Positions 37,002 through 45,299 are shown, counted from the first letter of the stretch. The stretch is 64,000 nt of DNA from Limimaricola sp. (GCF_016125575.1 NZ_WGLM01000006.1:124001-188000), one strand, 5' to 3'. Program-made: numbers and translations. Notes: generated by a model from the letters alone, not told the origin.

Positions 37002-37940
37002 ATGTATCACCCCTATTTTCGCGGAAAGCAGTATGAACTGATCACAATCCGGGAGAACGCCAATTTACTTGCGGGCGCGGATTTCATTCCGATAATCGAG
37101 CCAGTCAAAGAAGCCCTCAACGGTCTTGGCCGCGCGTTAACGGCAGTTGGTGACGCGGGCGGCAGTGCAGTCGTCATCGTTAATCCTCACCACGGCGATC
37201 ATGCGGATGATGGCGAGCGGATAATCGAGTTCTTACAGGATGGCCCCATTGAAGAGGTCGATGTGTCTCCCGCTGTTCTTCTCAAGGAACAGTGCACCGT
37301 GGATGAGGCGGTCCGGCTCTGCGGTGAGTTCGAGGATGATCCCGTGACCTTAGTTCACGCTGGATTCGCCAACGGCGCGGCTTTGGCGGACGCGCTGGGG
37401 GCGAGGGTAAATGATCTGCGTCATGTGTTTCTCGAAGACAGTTGTGGGCGGTTGTATCGGCGACATTTTCAGAGTGACGAAAGGGTCCTCCTGCGGGATG
37501 GCTTTGAACGCAGACGCAATCGAGATCATCCACCGGTAGAATTTTTTTCCGATCTACATGTGACATTTGCCGAAGAGGGAATGAGCGGTTTCGGTGATTT
37601 CTTGACCGTGGGTGATGATTTCTCCGAGACTGGCGGACCTGCCTACGCAATCGCTGTCCATCTTACGTTCATTGACCCCGCGCAGGATGATGCGATGTTT
37701 GTCCGACACTTCCTGTCGGTGCGCCAAGACACGCCAACTGACCCGGCAGGCAAATTTGCGGAAGCGTTGGCAGCAATGATTGAAGTCCTTGACCGTGGTG
37801 ACTCCCCAATACTGGAAACAAATGCGGTTCAAGAATTCCGGCAACTGCACGCGGATCGCCATTATCCCGGGTTGGGATATGTTAAGAAGCTATCCATGCA
37901 GCATCATATTGAGACTCTTGCCGACTATTTCGAGGAATAA
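37002..37940 (+). CDS. sce7725-family protein
   Basis: This 312-residue protein matches what I recall of the sce7725 family, which is found next to sce7726. It begins MYHPYFRGKQYELITIRENANLLA and contains FIPIIEPVKEAL, VVIVNPHHGDH, VFLEDSCGRLYRR and AYAIAVHLTFIDP. The repeated strand-helix pattern suggests a TIM-barrel-like or related alpha/beta fold. It has no signal peptide or membrane segment. Its start lies five bases after sce7726 and its stop two bases before the RES gene. No activity has been assigned; it may be the sensor or adaptor of the operon. Confidence 0.82.
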   Translation: MYHPYFRGKQYELITIRENANLLAGADFIPIIEPVKEALNGLGRALTAVGDAGGSAVVIVNPHHGDHADDGERIIEFLQDGPIEEVDVSPAVLLKEQCTVDEAVRLCGEFEDDPVTLVHAGFANGAALADALGARVNDLRHVFLEDSCGRLYRRHFQSDERVLLRDGFERRRNRDHPPVEFFSDLHVTFAEEGMSGFGDFLTVGDDFSETGGPAYAIAVHLTFIDPAQDDAMFVRHFLSVRQDTPTDPAGKFAEALAAMIEVLDRGDSPILETNAVQEFRQLHADRHYPGLGYVKKLSMQHHIETLADYFEE

Positions 37941-37942
37941 TC

Positions 37943-38962
37943 ATGCTCTGCTGTGCCAACTGCTTTGGCGATGTGGGGCTTCGCGACATCCTCCCCTCAC
38001 TTTCTTCAAAGCAAGGCAAATGCGACTACTGCGGTTCGGAAGGTATGGACCTTGTGGAGCCTGACAGATTGTTCGATTTATTTTCCACTGTGACCAATAT
38101 CTATGAGGAGTCTGTGGACGGGCAGGAGTTGGTCCAATGGTTTCGTGATGATTGGGCGATGTTTCAGCACGCGCATATGGATGGTTTTCGAGCCAAGGAT
38201 TTGCTCGCGGAGATTCTGAATGACGCGGAAGCTCTGCGAAGAAAGTACCGTCCTTCTGATCGGTTCAAGAGCAACCGTTTGGAGCGATGGGAACAACTTT
38301 CCGAAGAGCTTCGCAGCCGGAACCGATATTTCCCTGAGGTTGAAATCGACTTCGAACGCCTTGGAGAATTGCTCAAGTTCCTTCGCGCCCCAGATTTTTC
38401 TAACAGATGGTATCGCGCGCGAATAAACGCAGGCAGTGCAGCCTACTCCATTGAGAATATGGGGGCTCCGCCCATTGGTGTCGCATCGCATGGCCGCGCG
38501 AACCCGCCGGGTATTCCTTATCTTTATGTTGGCTCGACGCCAGAGACTTCGATTGCGGAAATTCGACCGCACACAGGTGAGACAGCGACAGTGGCGGAAT
38601 TCGCGATTGCCGCGAAAGACTTGGCCTTGGTTGACCTGAGATCGCCAAAGCAACTGATTTCGCCGTTCTCTCTCGGTGATGAAGACAAGATTGGCGCGCT
38701 GCGCGGAGACATTGATTTCCTAGAACGGCTGGGAAACGAACTGACCCGCCCGGTGAGGCCGCAAGCGGCGGCGGTTGAGTATGTGCCCAGTCAATATCTT
38801 TGCGAATTCATCAAGCGTTCCGGATGGGACGGCGTGTTGTATTCAAGCTCGGTAAGCGACGGTGTGAACCTTGCAGTGTTTGATCCGGCCAAAGCGACGC
38901 CCAAGGGTGTAACTGTCTGGCGGGTTGACAAGGTCACGGTGGTGGTCGTTTCAGAGGGTTGA
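37943..38962 (+). CDS. RES-domain protein with zinc-binding N-terminus
   Basis: This 339-residue protein has three parts. The N-terminus is a zinc-ribbon-like motif (C4-x2-C7 and C27-x2-C30). A helical region (about 40-145) corresponds to the HEPN/RES N-terminal domain. A RES domain runs from about 150 to the end. RES proteins degrade NAD+ and act as toxins. The expected residues are present: an arginine in RWYRARINAG, tyrosine 195 in IPYLYVG, and glutamate 206 in ETSIAEIRP. It is translated two bases after sce7725. No separate antitoxin of the Xre type is adjacent, so control probably comes from the two upstream proteins. Confidence 0.87.
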   Translation: MLCCANCFGDVGLRDILPSLSSKQGKCDYCGSEGMDLVEPDRLFDLFSTVTNIYEESVDGQELVQWFRDDWAMFQHAHMDGFRAKDLLAEILNDAEALRRKYRPSDRFKSNRLERWEQLSEELRSRNRYFPEVEIDFERLGELLKFLRAPDFSNRWYRARINAGSAAYSIENMGAPPIGVASHGRANPPGIPYLYVGSTPETSIAEIRPHTGETATVAEFAIAAKDLALVDLRSPKQLISPFSLGDEDKIGALRGDIDFLERLGNELTRPVRPQAAAVEYVPSQYLCEFIKRSGWDGVLYSSSVSDGVNLAVFDPAKATPKGVTVWRVDKVTVVVVSEG

Positions 38963-38977
38963 CCTTGTGGGGCACTT

Positions 38978-39295
38978 TTATCGTCGCTCTATTCGCGCCT
39001 GTTTCGCGCAAATGTTCCCAATGGCGGTAGGGCTCAGATTGAATCCACGCGCCAAGCTCGCTGTCGTCTCACCCGCTAGGTTCCGCTCGAAAATCAGTGC
39101 ATTGCCATCGGCGTTGTCTGCCCGTATTCGCGCATCCCGCTCCATTTTCTCTTTCTTCACGGCCTGTCCCCGGTCGAATTCGGTTCGCGCGGTCTCGGAC
39201 CAGACAAGATATGCCTCGGTGTTATTCTTGCGATTGCGGATGCGGACAACATAGCGCCCGTCAACCATCCCGCGCATCTCATAGGAGCCATCCAC
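38978..39295 (-). CDS. Small helix-turn-helix protein
   Basis: This 105-residue protein is transcribed toward the RES operon. Its C-terminal 40 residues read ERNLAGETTASLARGFNLSPTAIGNICAKQ, a plain helix-turn-helix of the kind seen in small phage regulators. The N-terminal part is short strands (GRYVVRIRNRKNNTEAYLVW) and a charged helix. It may regulate part of the island or be a remnant of a phage regulator. An inner ATG (MRGMVDGRY) is another possible start. Confidence 0.6.
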   Translation of the reverse strand: MDGSYEMRGMVDGRYVVRIRNRKNNTEAYLVWSETARTEFDRGQAVKKEKMERDARIRADNADGNALIFERNLAGETTASLARGFNLSPTAIGNICAKQARIERR

Positions 39296-39577
39296 GAAGA
39301 CCGCGAAAATAGGGAGGATTTCCCGCCCTAGGCGACATCCTGCACCCCATGCCGCCGGGAGAGGAATGTCTACTTTTCAGCTTCAAGCCGAAGTTCCTCT
39401 TCCTCAAGCTGTTCGGGGGTCATCTGGCGGCGTAAGCGTTCCGCGTTCCGCCACTTCGCCCGGCGAGTTGCAAGGCGCTTAGGCCCCCTGACGGGGGCCT
39501 TGCCGTTCGGGTAAATGCTCCTTGCTAGGTGCAGTCAGCCTGCGAGGCTGCCGTGTCGGACGAGGGGCAGGTTGGAT
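39296..39577. other. Gap with an open frame lacking a standard start
   Basis: On the minus strand, 39,534 to 39,370 is open for 54 codons and looks like protein (PKRLATRRAKWRNAERLRRQ, then MTPEQLEEEELRLEAEK) but has no ATG, GTG or TTG with a ribosome site at the proper place. It resembles the small basic protein at 33,382. The frame contains a perfect 8-bp-stem hairpin (39481-39500, loop TGAC), which may instead terminate the integrase transcript. Confidence 0.4.
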
Positions 39578-41095
39578 TCACCAGTACCGTATCGATTCCA
39601 GCGCCTTGCGCATCTGCGCCATGCCATCCGGCGTCTGCCCAAGGGGCGTCTTGTAGTGGCGCAGCTTGCCTTGCCCCCCGGTGTGCCCAATGATCCCGCG
39701 CATAAGGTCATCAGTCGCGCTTTGGCGCTGTAGGCGGTCAATCAAGGTATCTTTGGTGCTGTACAATACGTGGCGGTCATTGGTGAGCCCGCCTGCCCGG
39801 ATAATGTCGGTGAACTGAGACGTAAACGCCCGCGCGAGGGAGTCCGGTTTTGTGGGCTGACCATAGACTTTGCCCTGCCGAATGGCTGTTCTGCCTGCTT
39901 CCAGTTCGCGGACGAATCCGCCGCCTGCAAGAAAGGCGGGCAGGTCCGACAAATGCTTTGCGAGCGGGATGCGGCGCGCGGCTTTGGTCTTGGTCTTCTT
40001 GATGTGCAGCGCATCACCCTTCACGCTATCCGGTCCAAGGTAGAATAGTTCGACAGGTCGCATCCCGGTGTAAAGAAGGACGCGGAAGCCCATTAGGAAC
40101 GCTGCGCGGCGCGAAGGTGACAGGCCGCTCTTACTGTTCGGCCCCCAAGCCTCATTCAACAGCTTCCAGACGTGCTTGATCTGATCGTCGTCAAACGCTT
40201 GCCAGCGGGTATCTTCCACCGTGGTCGTAATGTCTGGCATAACTATGTCCGGGAAAGTCAGACCGGCGAGGGCTTCCTTTTCGCGCGGTGCCCAGCGCCA
40301 GAGCGTCTTCAATGTCTCGAAATGTTTTGCGATGGACTGCGGCTGTACCCCTTCGGCGACAAGCATGTCGCGATGGTTTTGAAGGCGGGCCTTCGTGTAG
40401 TAGTCCGGGGGGTGGTTTCCTTGCGCGGCGGTCAGGCGACGAATTTTTCCTTCATAGGCGACTCTCGTCTTGGGCTGCTTCGCGGCGGCGTAAACGGACA
40501 TCAACTCTTCGATACAGAGCGACGTATCGACGCGGGTGTCTGGCACCAATTCAGCAATTCTAGCGGCTAACGCCGCGTGGTAAGCATCCCAGATCATAGC
40601 GTCTGTCGGGTCTGTCGGGCGTTGTAGCGGCTGTGGTTCGAGTGTCAGGATCATCGTAAGGCCGGGGTCCTCCACAGGCATATAGCTGCCATCGCCGAAC
40701 GCCTGCGCCGCAAAGACCGCGAGCCTATCGCGTTCGGCGCGGGCGGGAAGGGACCGGACCTGTTTCATCGTTTCGGGCGTTCGACGCCACTCTTGGGCAT
40801 CATAGTCGCGGGTAGCCATCTCGAAGGTTCCAACTACCGTCCGCCGAAAATCGTTGTGATCGACCCGCGCCTCGGAGGTCTTGAATCGGTCAATCAAGGC
40901 GTTGTGTTCATCGGTCAGGGCCAAGCCCCGCCTAACGGCGACGGTCGGGTCTGACCCGAGCGACAAATCCCATACGGTCCGACCAAGGAAGGCCTGCAGT
41001 TCCAAGGGCACCCGGCGTTGATACTTGTAGGCCCCCTTTGGTGTCTTCGTGACGTGACGGGGAAGGTCTGTATTGACGCGTCGGGGGGCGGGCAA
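39578..41095 (-). CDS. Tyrosine recombinase/integrase
   Basis: This phage-type integrase has about 505 residues from the TTG at 41095, which has GAGG six bases upstream. The 41188 frame start is also TTG but would place the arm-type sites inside the gene. An N-terminal arm-binding region and a central SAM-like core-binding domain (LCIEELMSVYAAAKQPKTRVAYEGKIRRL) precede the catalytic domain. Box I arginine is in LLYTGMRPVELF, the lysine is in KKTKTKAARRIPL, GHTGG marks the third box, and the nucleophile tyrosine is in LRHYKTPLG. Box II reads HVLYSTKDTL, with lysine and aspartate where RH is expected. It integrates the island into tRNA-Pro. Confidence 0.92.
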   Translation of the reverse strand: MPAPRRVNTDLPRHVTKTPKGAYKYQRRVPLELQAFLGRTVWDLSLGSDPTVAVRRGLALTDEHNALIDRFKTSEARVDHNDFRRTVVGTFEMATRDYDAQEWRRTPETMKQVRSLPARAERDRLAVFAAQAFGDGSYMPVEDPGLTMILTLEPQPLQRPTDPTDAMIWDAYHAALAARIAELVPDTRVDTSLCIEELMSVYAAAKQPKTRVAYEGKIRRLTAAQGNHPPDYYTKARLQNHRDMLVAEGVQPQSIAKHFETLKTLWRWAPREKEALAGLTFPDIVMPDITTTVEDTRWQAFDDDQIKHVWKLLNEAWGPNSKSGLSPSRRAAFLMGFRVLLYTGMRPVELFYLGPDSVKGDALHIKKTKTKAARRIPLAKHLSDLPAFLAGGGFVRELEAGRTAIRQGKVYGQPTKPDSLARAFTSQFTDIIRAGGLTNDRHVLYSTKDTLIDRLQRQSATDDLMRGIIGHTGGQGKLRHYKTPLGQTPDGMAQMRKALESIRYW

Positions 41096-41116
41096 GGAAG
41101 CCTCATGTATGGGGAG

Positions 41117-41151
41117 TGTATGGTAGAGTATGCCTAAATGTATGGTAGAAA
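41117..41151 (-). promoter_or_regulatory. Candidate integrase arm-type sites, right end
   Basis: TGTATGGTAGAG (41117-41128) and TGTATGGTAGAAA (41139-41151) match the pair near the left boundary. They lie between the integrase start and the right att repeat. Confidence 0.55.
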
Positions 41152-41219
41152 TGGCCTTTTTTGGCAAGCGGTCTTGCCTCAAACCCAATAAAATAGGGGA
41201 TTAGACGCATTATGAGAAC

Positions 41220-41242
41220 TTCGAATCCTCTCACTCCGACCA
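41220..41242 (+). repeat. attR: 23-bp tRNA-Pro direct repeat, right copy
   Basis: This is an exact copy of the last 23 bases of tRNA-Pro, including the T loop and CCA, without the rest of the tRNA. It marks the right boundary of the island; backbone sequence resumes at 41,243. Confidence 0.93.
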
Positions 41243-41256
41243 TTTCCCGCAAATTC

Positions 41257-42402
41257 CTAGCCTCTTGCCGCGCTGACTGCCTGCGTGAAATCGGCCCATA
41301 GATCCTCGGCCCCTTCCAGCCCCAGCGACAGCCGCACAAGGCCGGACGGCACGCCAAAGCGATGGGCGGCATTCGCTGTTGGCCCGGCGGCCAGCCCTGC
41401 GCGCGCGGGGTAGCACAGGCTTTCGAAGCCGCCCCAGCTGACCCCTAGCCGGAAGATCCGCAACCCGTCGCAAAGCCGCGGAATGTCGACGCTGCCGTCG
41501 AACTCGACCGACAGAAGGCCCGACCGCCCGGTCAGGCCCGGCACGGTATTGGCCCCCGGCGCATGAACGGCGCGCACGCCCTTCACGCCCGCCAGCCGGT
41601 CCACGAACAGCCCCGCCGTTGCCTCGTGCGCGCGCATGCGTACCGCCAGCGTGCGCAACCCGCGCGTCAGCAGGAACGCCTCGAACGGGGCGAGCTTGGC
41701 GCCCAGAAGCGGCAGCGTCAGCGCGCGGATCTGCGCGATCAGCTCGGCACGGGCCACCACCACCCCCGCCACAGTGTCGGAATGGCCCGAGATGTATTTG
41801 GACGCCGAATGCAGCACCACGTCGATGCCCAGCCCCAGCGGCTGCTGGACCACCGGCGTGGCCCAGGAATTGTCGATCACCGTCAGCACGCCCTGCGCCC
41901 GCGCGCGCTCCGCCACGCGGGCCAGGTCCACCGTCTGGAACATCACCGAGGTGGGGCTTTCAAGGTAGGCCAGCCGCGCGCCGCGCAGCACCTCGGGGTC
42001 CTCTGCGAAGGCCGCGACCGGGTGATAGGTAATCTCCACTCCCCAGGGCCGCAGCATCTGTTCGAAGAAGCGGTAGGCGTCGGGATAGACATGCTCGACG
42101 CAGGCAATCCGGTCGCCCGGCCGCACGAAGGCCAGAACGGTGCCCGAGATTGCCGCCATCCCGCTGGCAAAGCCCACGGCCGCCGCGCCCTCTTCGGCCT
42201 GCGCCATCAGCGCCTCGAAGGCGGCGACGGTGGGGTTGCCGACGCGGGTATAGATCGGCGCCGAATCGCAGCCGGTCATGCGCGCCTCGAAGGCGGCGTA
42301 ATCGGGATAGGTGAAGAGCGAGGTCTGCACGATCGGCGGCACGACCGGCCCTGGCCCTTCCAGCGCGGCGGCAAGAATCGTGTCGAGGGTCAGGTCGGGC
42401 AT
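41257..42402 (-). CDS. Cystathionine beta-lyase-type PLP enzyme
   Basis: This 381-residue enzyme of the Cys/Met-metabolism PLP family breaks cystathionine to homocysteine, or performs a related beta- or gamma-elimination. The PLP lysine is in VVLHSASKYISGHSD; other signatures are YTRVGNPTVAAFEALMAQ, VGFASGMAAISGT, YLESPTSVMFQTVDL and SLGLEGAEDLWADF. The serine, rather than threonine, before the lysine motif and the VSWGGFESL segment favour cystathionine beta-lyase (MetC). ATG 42402 is chosen because the longer frame to 42603 overlaps ccoS. The island inserted just left of its 3' end. Confidence 0.88.
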   Translation of the reverse strand: MPDLTLDTILAAALEGPGPVVPPIVQTSLFTYPDYAAFEARMTGCDSAPIYTRVGNPTVAAFEALMAQAEEGAAAVGFASGMAAISGTVLAFVRPGDRIACVEHVYPDAYRFFEQMLRPWGVEITYHPVAAFAEDPEVLRGARLAYLESPTSVMFQTVDLARVAERARAQGVLTVIDNSWATPVVQQPLGLGIDVVLHSASKYISGHSDTVAGVVVARAELIAQIRALTLPLLGAKLAPFEAFLLTRGLRTLAVRMRAHEATAGLFVDRLAGVKGVRAVHAPGANTVPGLTGRSGLLSVEFDGSVDIPRLCDGLRIFRLGVSWGGFESLCYPARAGLAAGPTANAAHRFGVPSGLVRLSLGLEGAEDLWADFTQAVSAARG

Positions 42403-42454
42403 GGCCGGGCTCCGCGCGGGGGACGGCGCCAGAGTTTCATGCCCGGACCGCCTG

Positions 42455-42643
42455 TCAATGCCCCTTGGCGTGAGTCTTGGGGCGGTCGGGCGCGGGGGCA
42501 TCGTCGTAATCGGTGCGCAGGATACGGGCGGCATCGCCTTCGGGGTCGTCGTACTGGTCGCTTCGGACGGTCCAGAGGAAGGCCACGAGCCCCAGCGCAC
42601 CAAGGCCGAGGGAAACGGGGATGAGGATTCCGAGGATCAGCAT
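42455..42643 (-). CDS. ccoS: cbb3 oxidase maturation protein CcoS
   Basis: This 62-residue protein has one N-terminal membrane helix (MLILGILIPVSLGLGALGLVAFLWTV) followed by SDQYDDPEGDAARIL, the typical CcoS pattern. It is needed for insertion of haem and copper into the cbb3 oxidase. It begins six bases after the ccoI stop and is the last gene of ccoGHIS. Confidence 0.95.
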   Translation of the reverse strand: MLILGILIPVSLGLGALGLVAFLWTVRSDQYDDPEGDAARILRTDYDDAPAPDRPKTHAKGH

Positions 42644-42649
42644 GAGACC

Positions 42650-44833
42650 TTACCTTGTGCGCAGCGCGTTGAGCGAAACCATGATCGACGAGGACGACAT
42701 GGCAATCGCCGCCCCCAGCGGCGTGGCCAGTCCCATCAGCGCGATCGGCACCGCGATGGCGTTGTAGATTGCCGCGAGGGCGAAGTTTTCAAGGATGCGC
42801 CGCCGGGCCGCGCCGGCGATGCGCAGCGCGTCGTCGATCCGGTCGATCTGCGGCGCGACCAGCACCAGGTCGGCCGCAACGCGGGTGGCCTCCAGCGCCG
42901 AGGCGGGGGCGATGGCGACATGGGCCAGCGCCATTGCGGCGGTATCGTTCAGCCCGTCGCCCACCATCAGCACGCGGCGGCCAGCGGCCTTCATCGCGGC
43001 AATCGCCGCGACCTTGTCATCGGGGTGCACGCCCGCGCGCCAGTCGTCCAGCCCCAGTTGGCCGGCCAGTTGGCCCACCGCCTCGGGCGTGTCGCCCGAC
43101 AGCAGCGTCACCGGCAGGCCACGCGCCTTCAGACCGGCGATCAGCGCGGCGGCACCGGGGCGCAGCGCGTCGGTGAATTGCAGCGGCAGCGCCGCGCCAT
43201 CGCCCAGCCGCAGCACGGTGGCGCTGCCCTCGGCCCCGGCCCAGTCGGCCCGGCCCAGCCGCACCAGCTGGCCGTTCCAATTGCCCTGCACGCCGTGGCC
43301 CGGCACCTCGCGGATGTCGCTGACATTCACGGCCGGCAGCGTCCGGCCCTGTGCCGCCGCGGCCACCGCGCGCGAGCGGGGATGGTTCGAGGCTTGCGCC
43401 AGCGCCGCGCCAACCGCCAGCGCCTCGGGCGGCAGGGCGTCGGCATCCTGCAACAGCGGCGTGCCGCGCGTCAGCGTGCCGGTCTTGTCCAGCACGACCG
43501 CGTCGACCTCGGCCAGCCGCTCCAGCGCGGTCGCGTGCTTGACCAGCAGGCCGCGCTTGAAGAGGCGGCCCGAGGCGACGGTCGAGACGGCCGGCACGGC
43601 AAGGCCCAGCGCGCAGGGGCAGGTGATGATCAGCACCGCGACGGCCACGTTCAGCGCCACGCGCAGATCGCCCCCCGTCAGCCAGAACCACGCAATAAAG
43701 GCCGCCAGCGCCAGCAGGTGAACCGCGGGCGCATAGATGCGCGCCGCCCTGTCGGCCAGGCTGTTGTAGCGCGATTTCGCCTCTTCCGCGACCGACACGA
43801 GATCGGCCAGCCGGTGCAGCAACGTATCGGCCCCTACCGCCTGCGCGGTGATCCGCAACGCGCCGGTCAGGTTGACCTCGCCCGCACGCACCTGCAGCCC
43901 CGGCGCCACCGCGACCGGGTCGGTCTCGCCGGTCAGAAAGGCGCGGTCGATCTCGCTTTCGCCCTCGGCCACAACGCCATCGACCGGAATGCGCGCCCCC
44001 GGCTGCACCAGCAGCAGATCGCCCGCGCCGACCTGTTCCAGCCGCACGGTCAGCGGCCCGTCGGGGCCGATCTTGAGGGCCGTGGGCGCCTCGAGCGCCG
44101 CCAGTTCCGTCGCCGCCGAACGGGCAACGGTGCGCATCCGCTGGTCCAGCACCCGGCCCGCCAGCAGGAAGAACGTCAGCGACAGCGCCGCGTCGAAATA
44201 GGCGTGCTGCCCGTGATGGGCGGTCTCCCAGACCGACATCGCGCTGGCCAGCAGGATGGCAAGCGAGATCGGCACATCCATGTTCAGCCGCGCGACCCGC
44301 AACTGCCGCCATGCGCTGACGAAGAAGGGTTGTGCCGCGAAGGCGATGGTCGGCAGCGCGATGGCCGCGGAAATCCAGTGGAACATGTCGCGCGTGGCAT
44401 TGGCCGCCCCGGCCCAGACGGCGACCGACAGCAGCATCACGTTCATCATCGCGAAGCCCGCGACGCCCAGCCGCATCGTCAGGTCGCGCGCGGCGCGGTC
44501 GCTGGCACCGGCGCTGAGCGTGGCGGCGTCCAGCGGCTGCGCCTCGTAGCCCAGCCGCGAGACGGCAGCGACAAGCGCCTCGGCATCCATCCCGTTCCTC
44601 ACCCGGACGCTGGCGCGCTTGCGGGTAAGGTTGACGCGGACATCGGAAACGTCGGGCAGCCCCAGCAGCCCCTGCTCGATGGTCGAAATGCAGGCGGCGC
44701 AATGGATCGTTGGCAGCGACAGCTGCACCTCCTCGCCCTCGGCGCTGCGCTGGCGCTCGGCCACCTGGCCCGCCAGCGGCGAGGCAAGGCAGGCCGGGCA
44801 GGCCGCGGCGCCGGGATGTTCGACCGCGCTCAT
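42650..44833 (-). CDS. ccoI: Copper-transporting P-type ATPase CcoI
   Basis: This 727-residue P1B-type ATPase supplies copper for the cbb3 oxidase. The N-terminal metal-binding domain carries PTIHCAACISTIEQ, preceded by a cysteine pair (ACPACLASP). Eight membrane helices surround the copper site CPC in ITCPCALGLAVP. The phosphorylation motif DKTGTLTRGTP and the hinge VGDGLNDTAAMALAHV are intact. The actuator loop includes LTGETDPV. It lies between ccoH, one base away, and ccoS. Confidence 0.96.
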   Translation of the reverse strand: MSAVEHPGAAACPACLASPLAGQVAERQRSAEGEEVQLSLPTIHCAACISTIEQGLLGLPDVSDVRVNLTRKRASVRVRNGMDAEALVAAVSRLGYEAQPLDAATLSAGASDRAARDLTMRLGVAGFAMMNVMLLSVAVWAGAANATRDMFHWISAAIALPTIAFAAQPFFVSAWRQLRVARLNMDVPISLAILLASAMSVWETAHHGQHAYFDAALSLTFFLLAGRVLDQRMRTVARSAATELAALEAPTALKIGPDGPLTVRLEQVGAGDLLLVQPGARIPVDGVVAEGESEIDRAFLTGETDPVAVAPGLQVRAGEVNLTGALRITAQAVGADTLLHRLADLVSVAEEAKSRYNSLADRAARIYAPAVHLLALAAFIAWFWLTGGDLRVALNVAVAVLIITCPCALGLAVPAVSTVASGRLFKRGLLVKHATALERLAEVDAVVLDKTGTLTRGTPLLQDADALPPEALAVGAALAQASNHPRSRAVAAAAQGRTLPAVNVSDIREVPGHGVQGNWNGQLVRLGRADWAGAEGSATVLRLGDGAALPLQFTDALRPGAAALIAGLKARGLPVTLLSGDTPEAVGQLAGQLGLDDWRAGVHPDDKVAAIAAMKAAGRRVLMVGDGLNDTAAMALAHVAIAPASALEATRVAADLVLVAPQIDRIDDALRIAGAARRRILENFALAAIYNAIAVPIALMGLATPLGAAIAMSSSSIMVSLNALRTR

Positions 44834-44834
44834 C

Positions 44835-45290
44835 CTAGTCGACCAGCACCACCACGCGCTGGTGGAAGCGGGTGCCGTCGGCGGCGGTGGCCACCATGCG
44901 GAAGTTCCACTGCCCCGGCCCGCTGCGCACCTCGCCGCGATAGACCTTGCCGTCGAATGTGAAGACCGGCGTCTGGTCGTCCACCGCCTCGGTCGGGCGG
45001 CTGAAGATGCCGGTCAGGCTCTTCGCCTCGACCGGGTTGCCGTTGCGGTCGGTGATGGCGATGACAAGGTGCCCCTCGTGGACATCGGCCTTCACCGTCC
45101 AGCCCAGCGCCAGTTGCGCGGCGCGCTCCTGATCGAAGGTCTGGCTGGCGCTGTAGCTGTCTGCTGTCTCCAGACCGGGGAAGGTATGGACCGCCTCATA
45201 GGCCATCACGATATTGACCGCGATGATGACGATGAAGAAGGACGAGAAGATCGCGAAGAATTTCGGTCCGGTGATCGGTGCGCTGAACAT
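44835..45290 (-). CDS. ccoH: FixH/CcoH assembly protein
   Basis: This 151-residue protein has one N-terminal membrane helix (FFAIFSSFFIVIIAVNIVMAYEA) and a periplasmic beta-sandwich domain (LGWTVKADVHEGHLVIAITDRNGNPV), matching FixH. CcoH associates with the cbb3 oxidase during assembly. It is nine bases after ccoG and one base before ccoI. Confidence 0.94.
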   Translation of the reverse strand: MFSAPITGPKFFAIFSSFFIVIIAVNIVMAYEAVHTFPGLETADSYSASQTFDQERAAQLALGWTVKADVHEGHLVIAITDRNGNPVEAKSLTGIFSRPTEAVDDQTPVFTFDGKVYRGEVRSGPGQWNFRMVATAADGTRFHQRVVVLVD

Positions 45291-45299
45291 GGCTTTCCT

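Larger units (their letters stand above)
25573..41242. mobile_element. Integrated genomic island in tRNA-Pro
   Basis: The element is bounded by 23-bp direct repeats of the tRNA-Pro 3' end. It contains a tyrosine recombinase next to the right repeat, a serine recombinase, a phage-type primase/helicase-like protein, decayed phage-like genes, repeat blocks, and restriction and defence-type genes. Several segments (for example 28,830-29,100, 30,300-33,100 and 36,100-38,950) are clearly richer in A+T than the backbone. No conjugation or virion genes are visible, so a satellite-like or stripped integrative element is more likely than a complete prophage. Confidence 0.92.

Noticed and set aside
42311-44962. 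Plus-strand open frame of 883 codons
   Set aside because: It is the antisense shadow of ccoI, ccoS and metC, with low-complexity Arg/Gln/His sequence and no domain.
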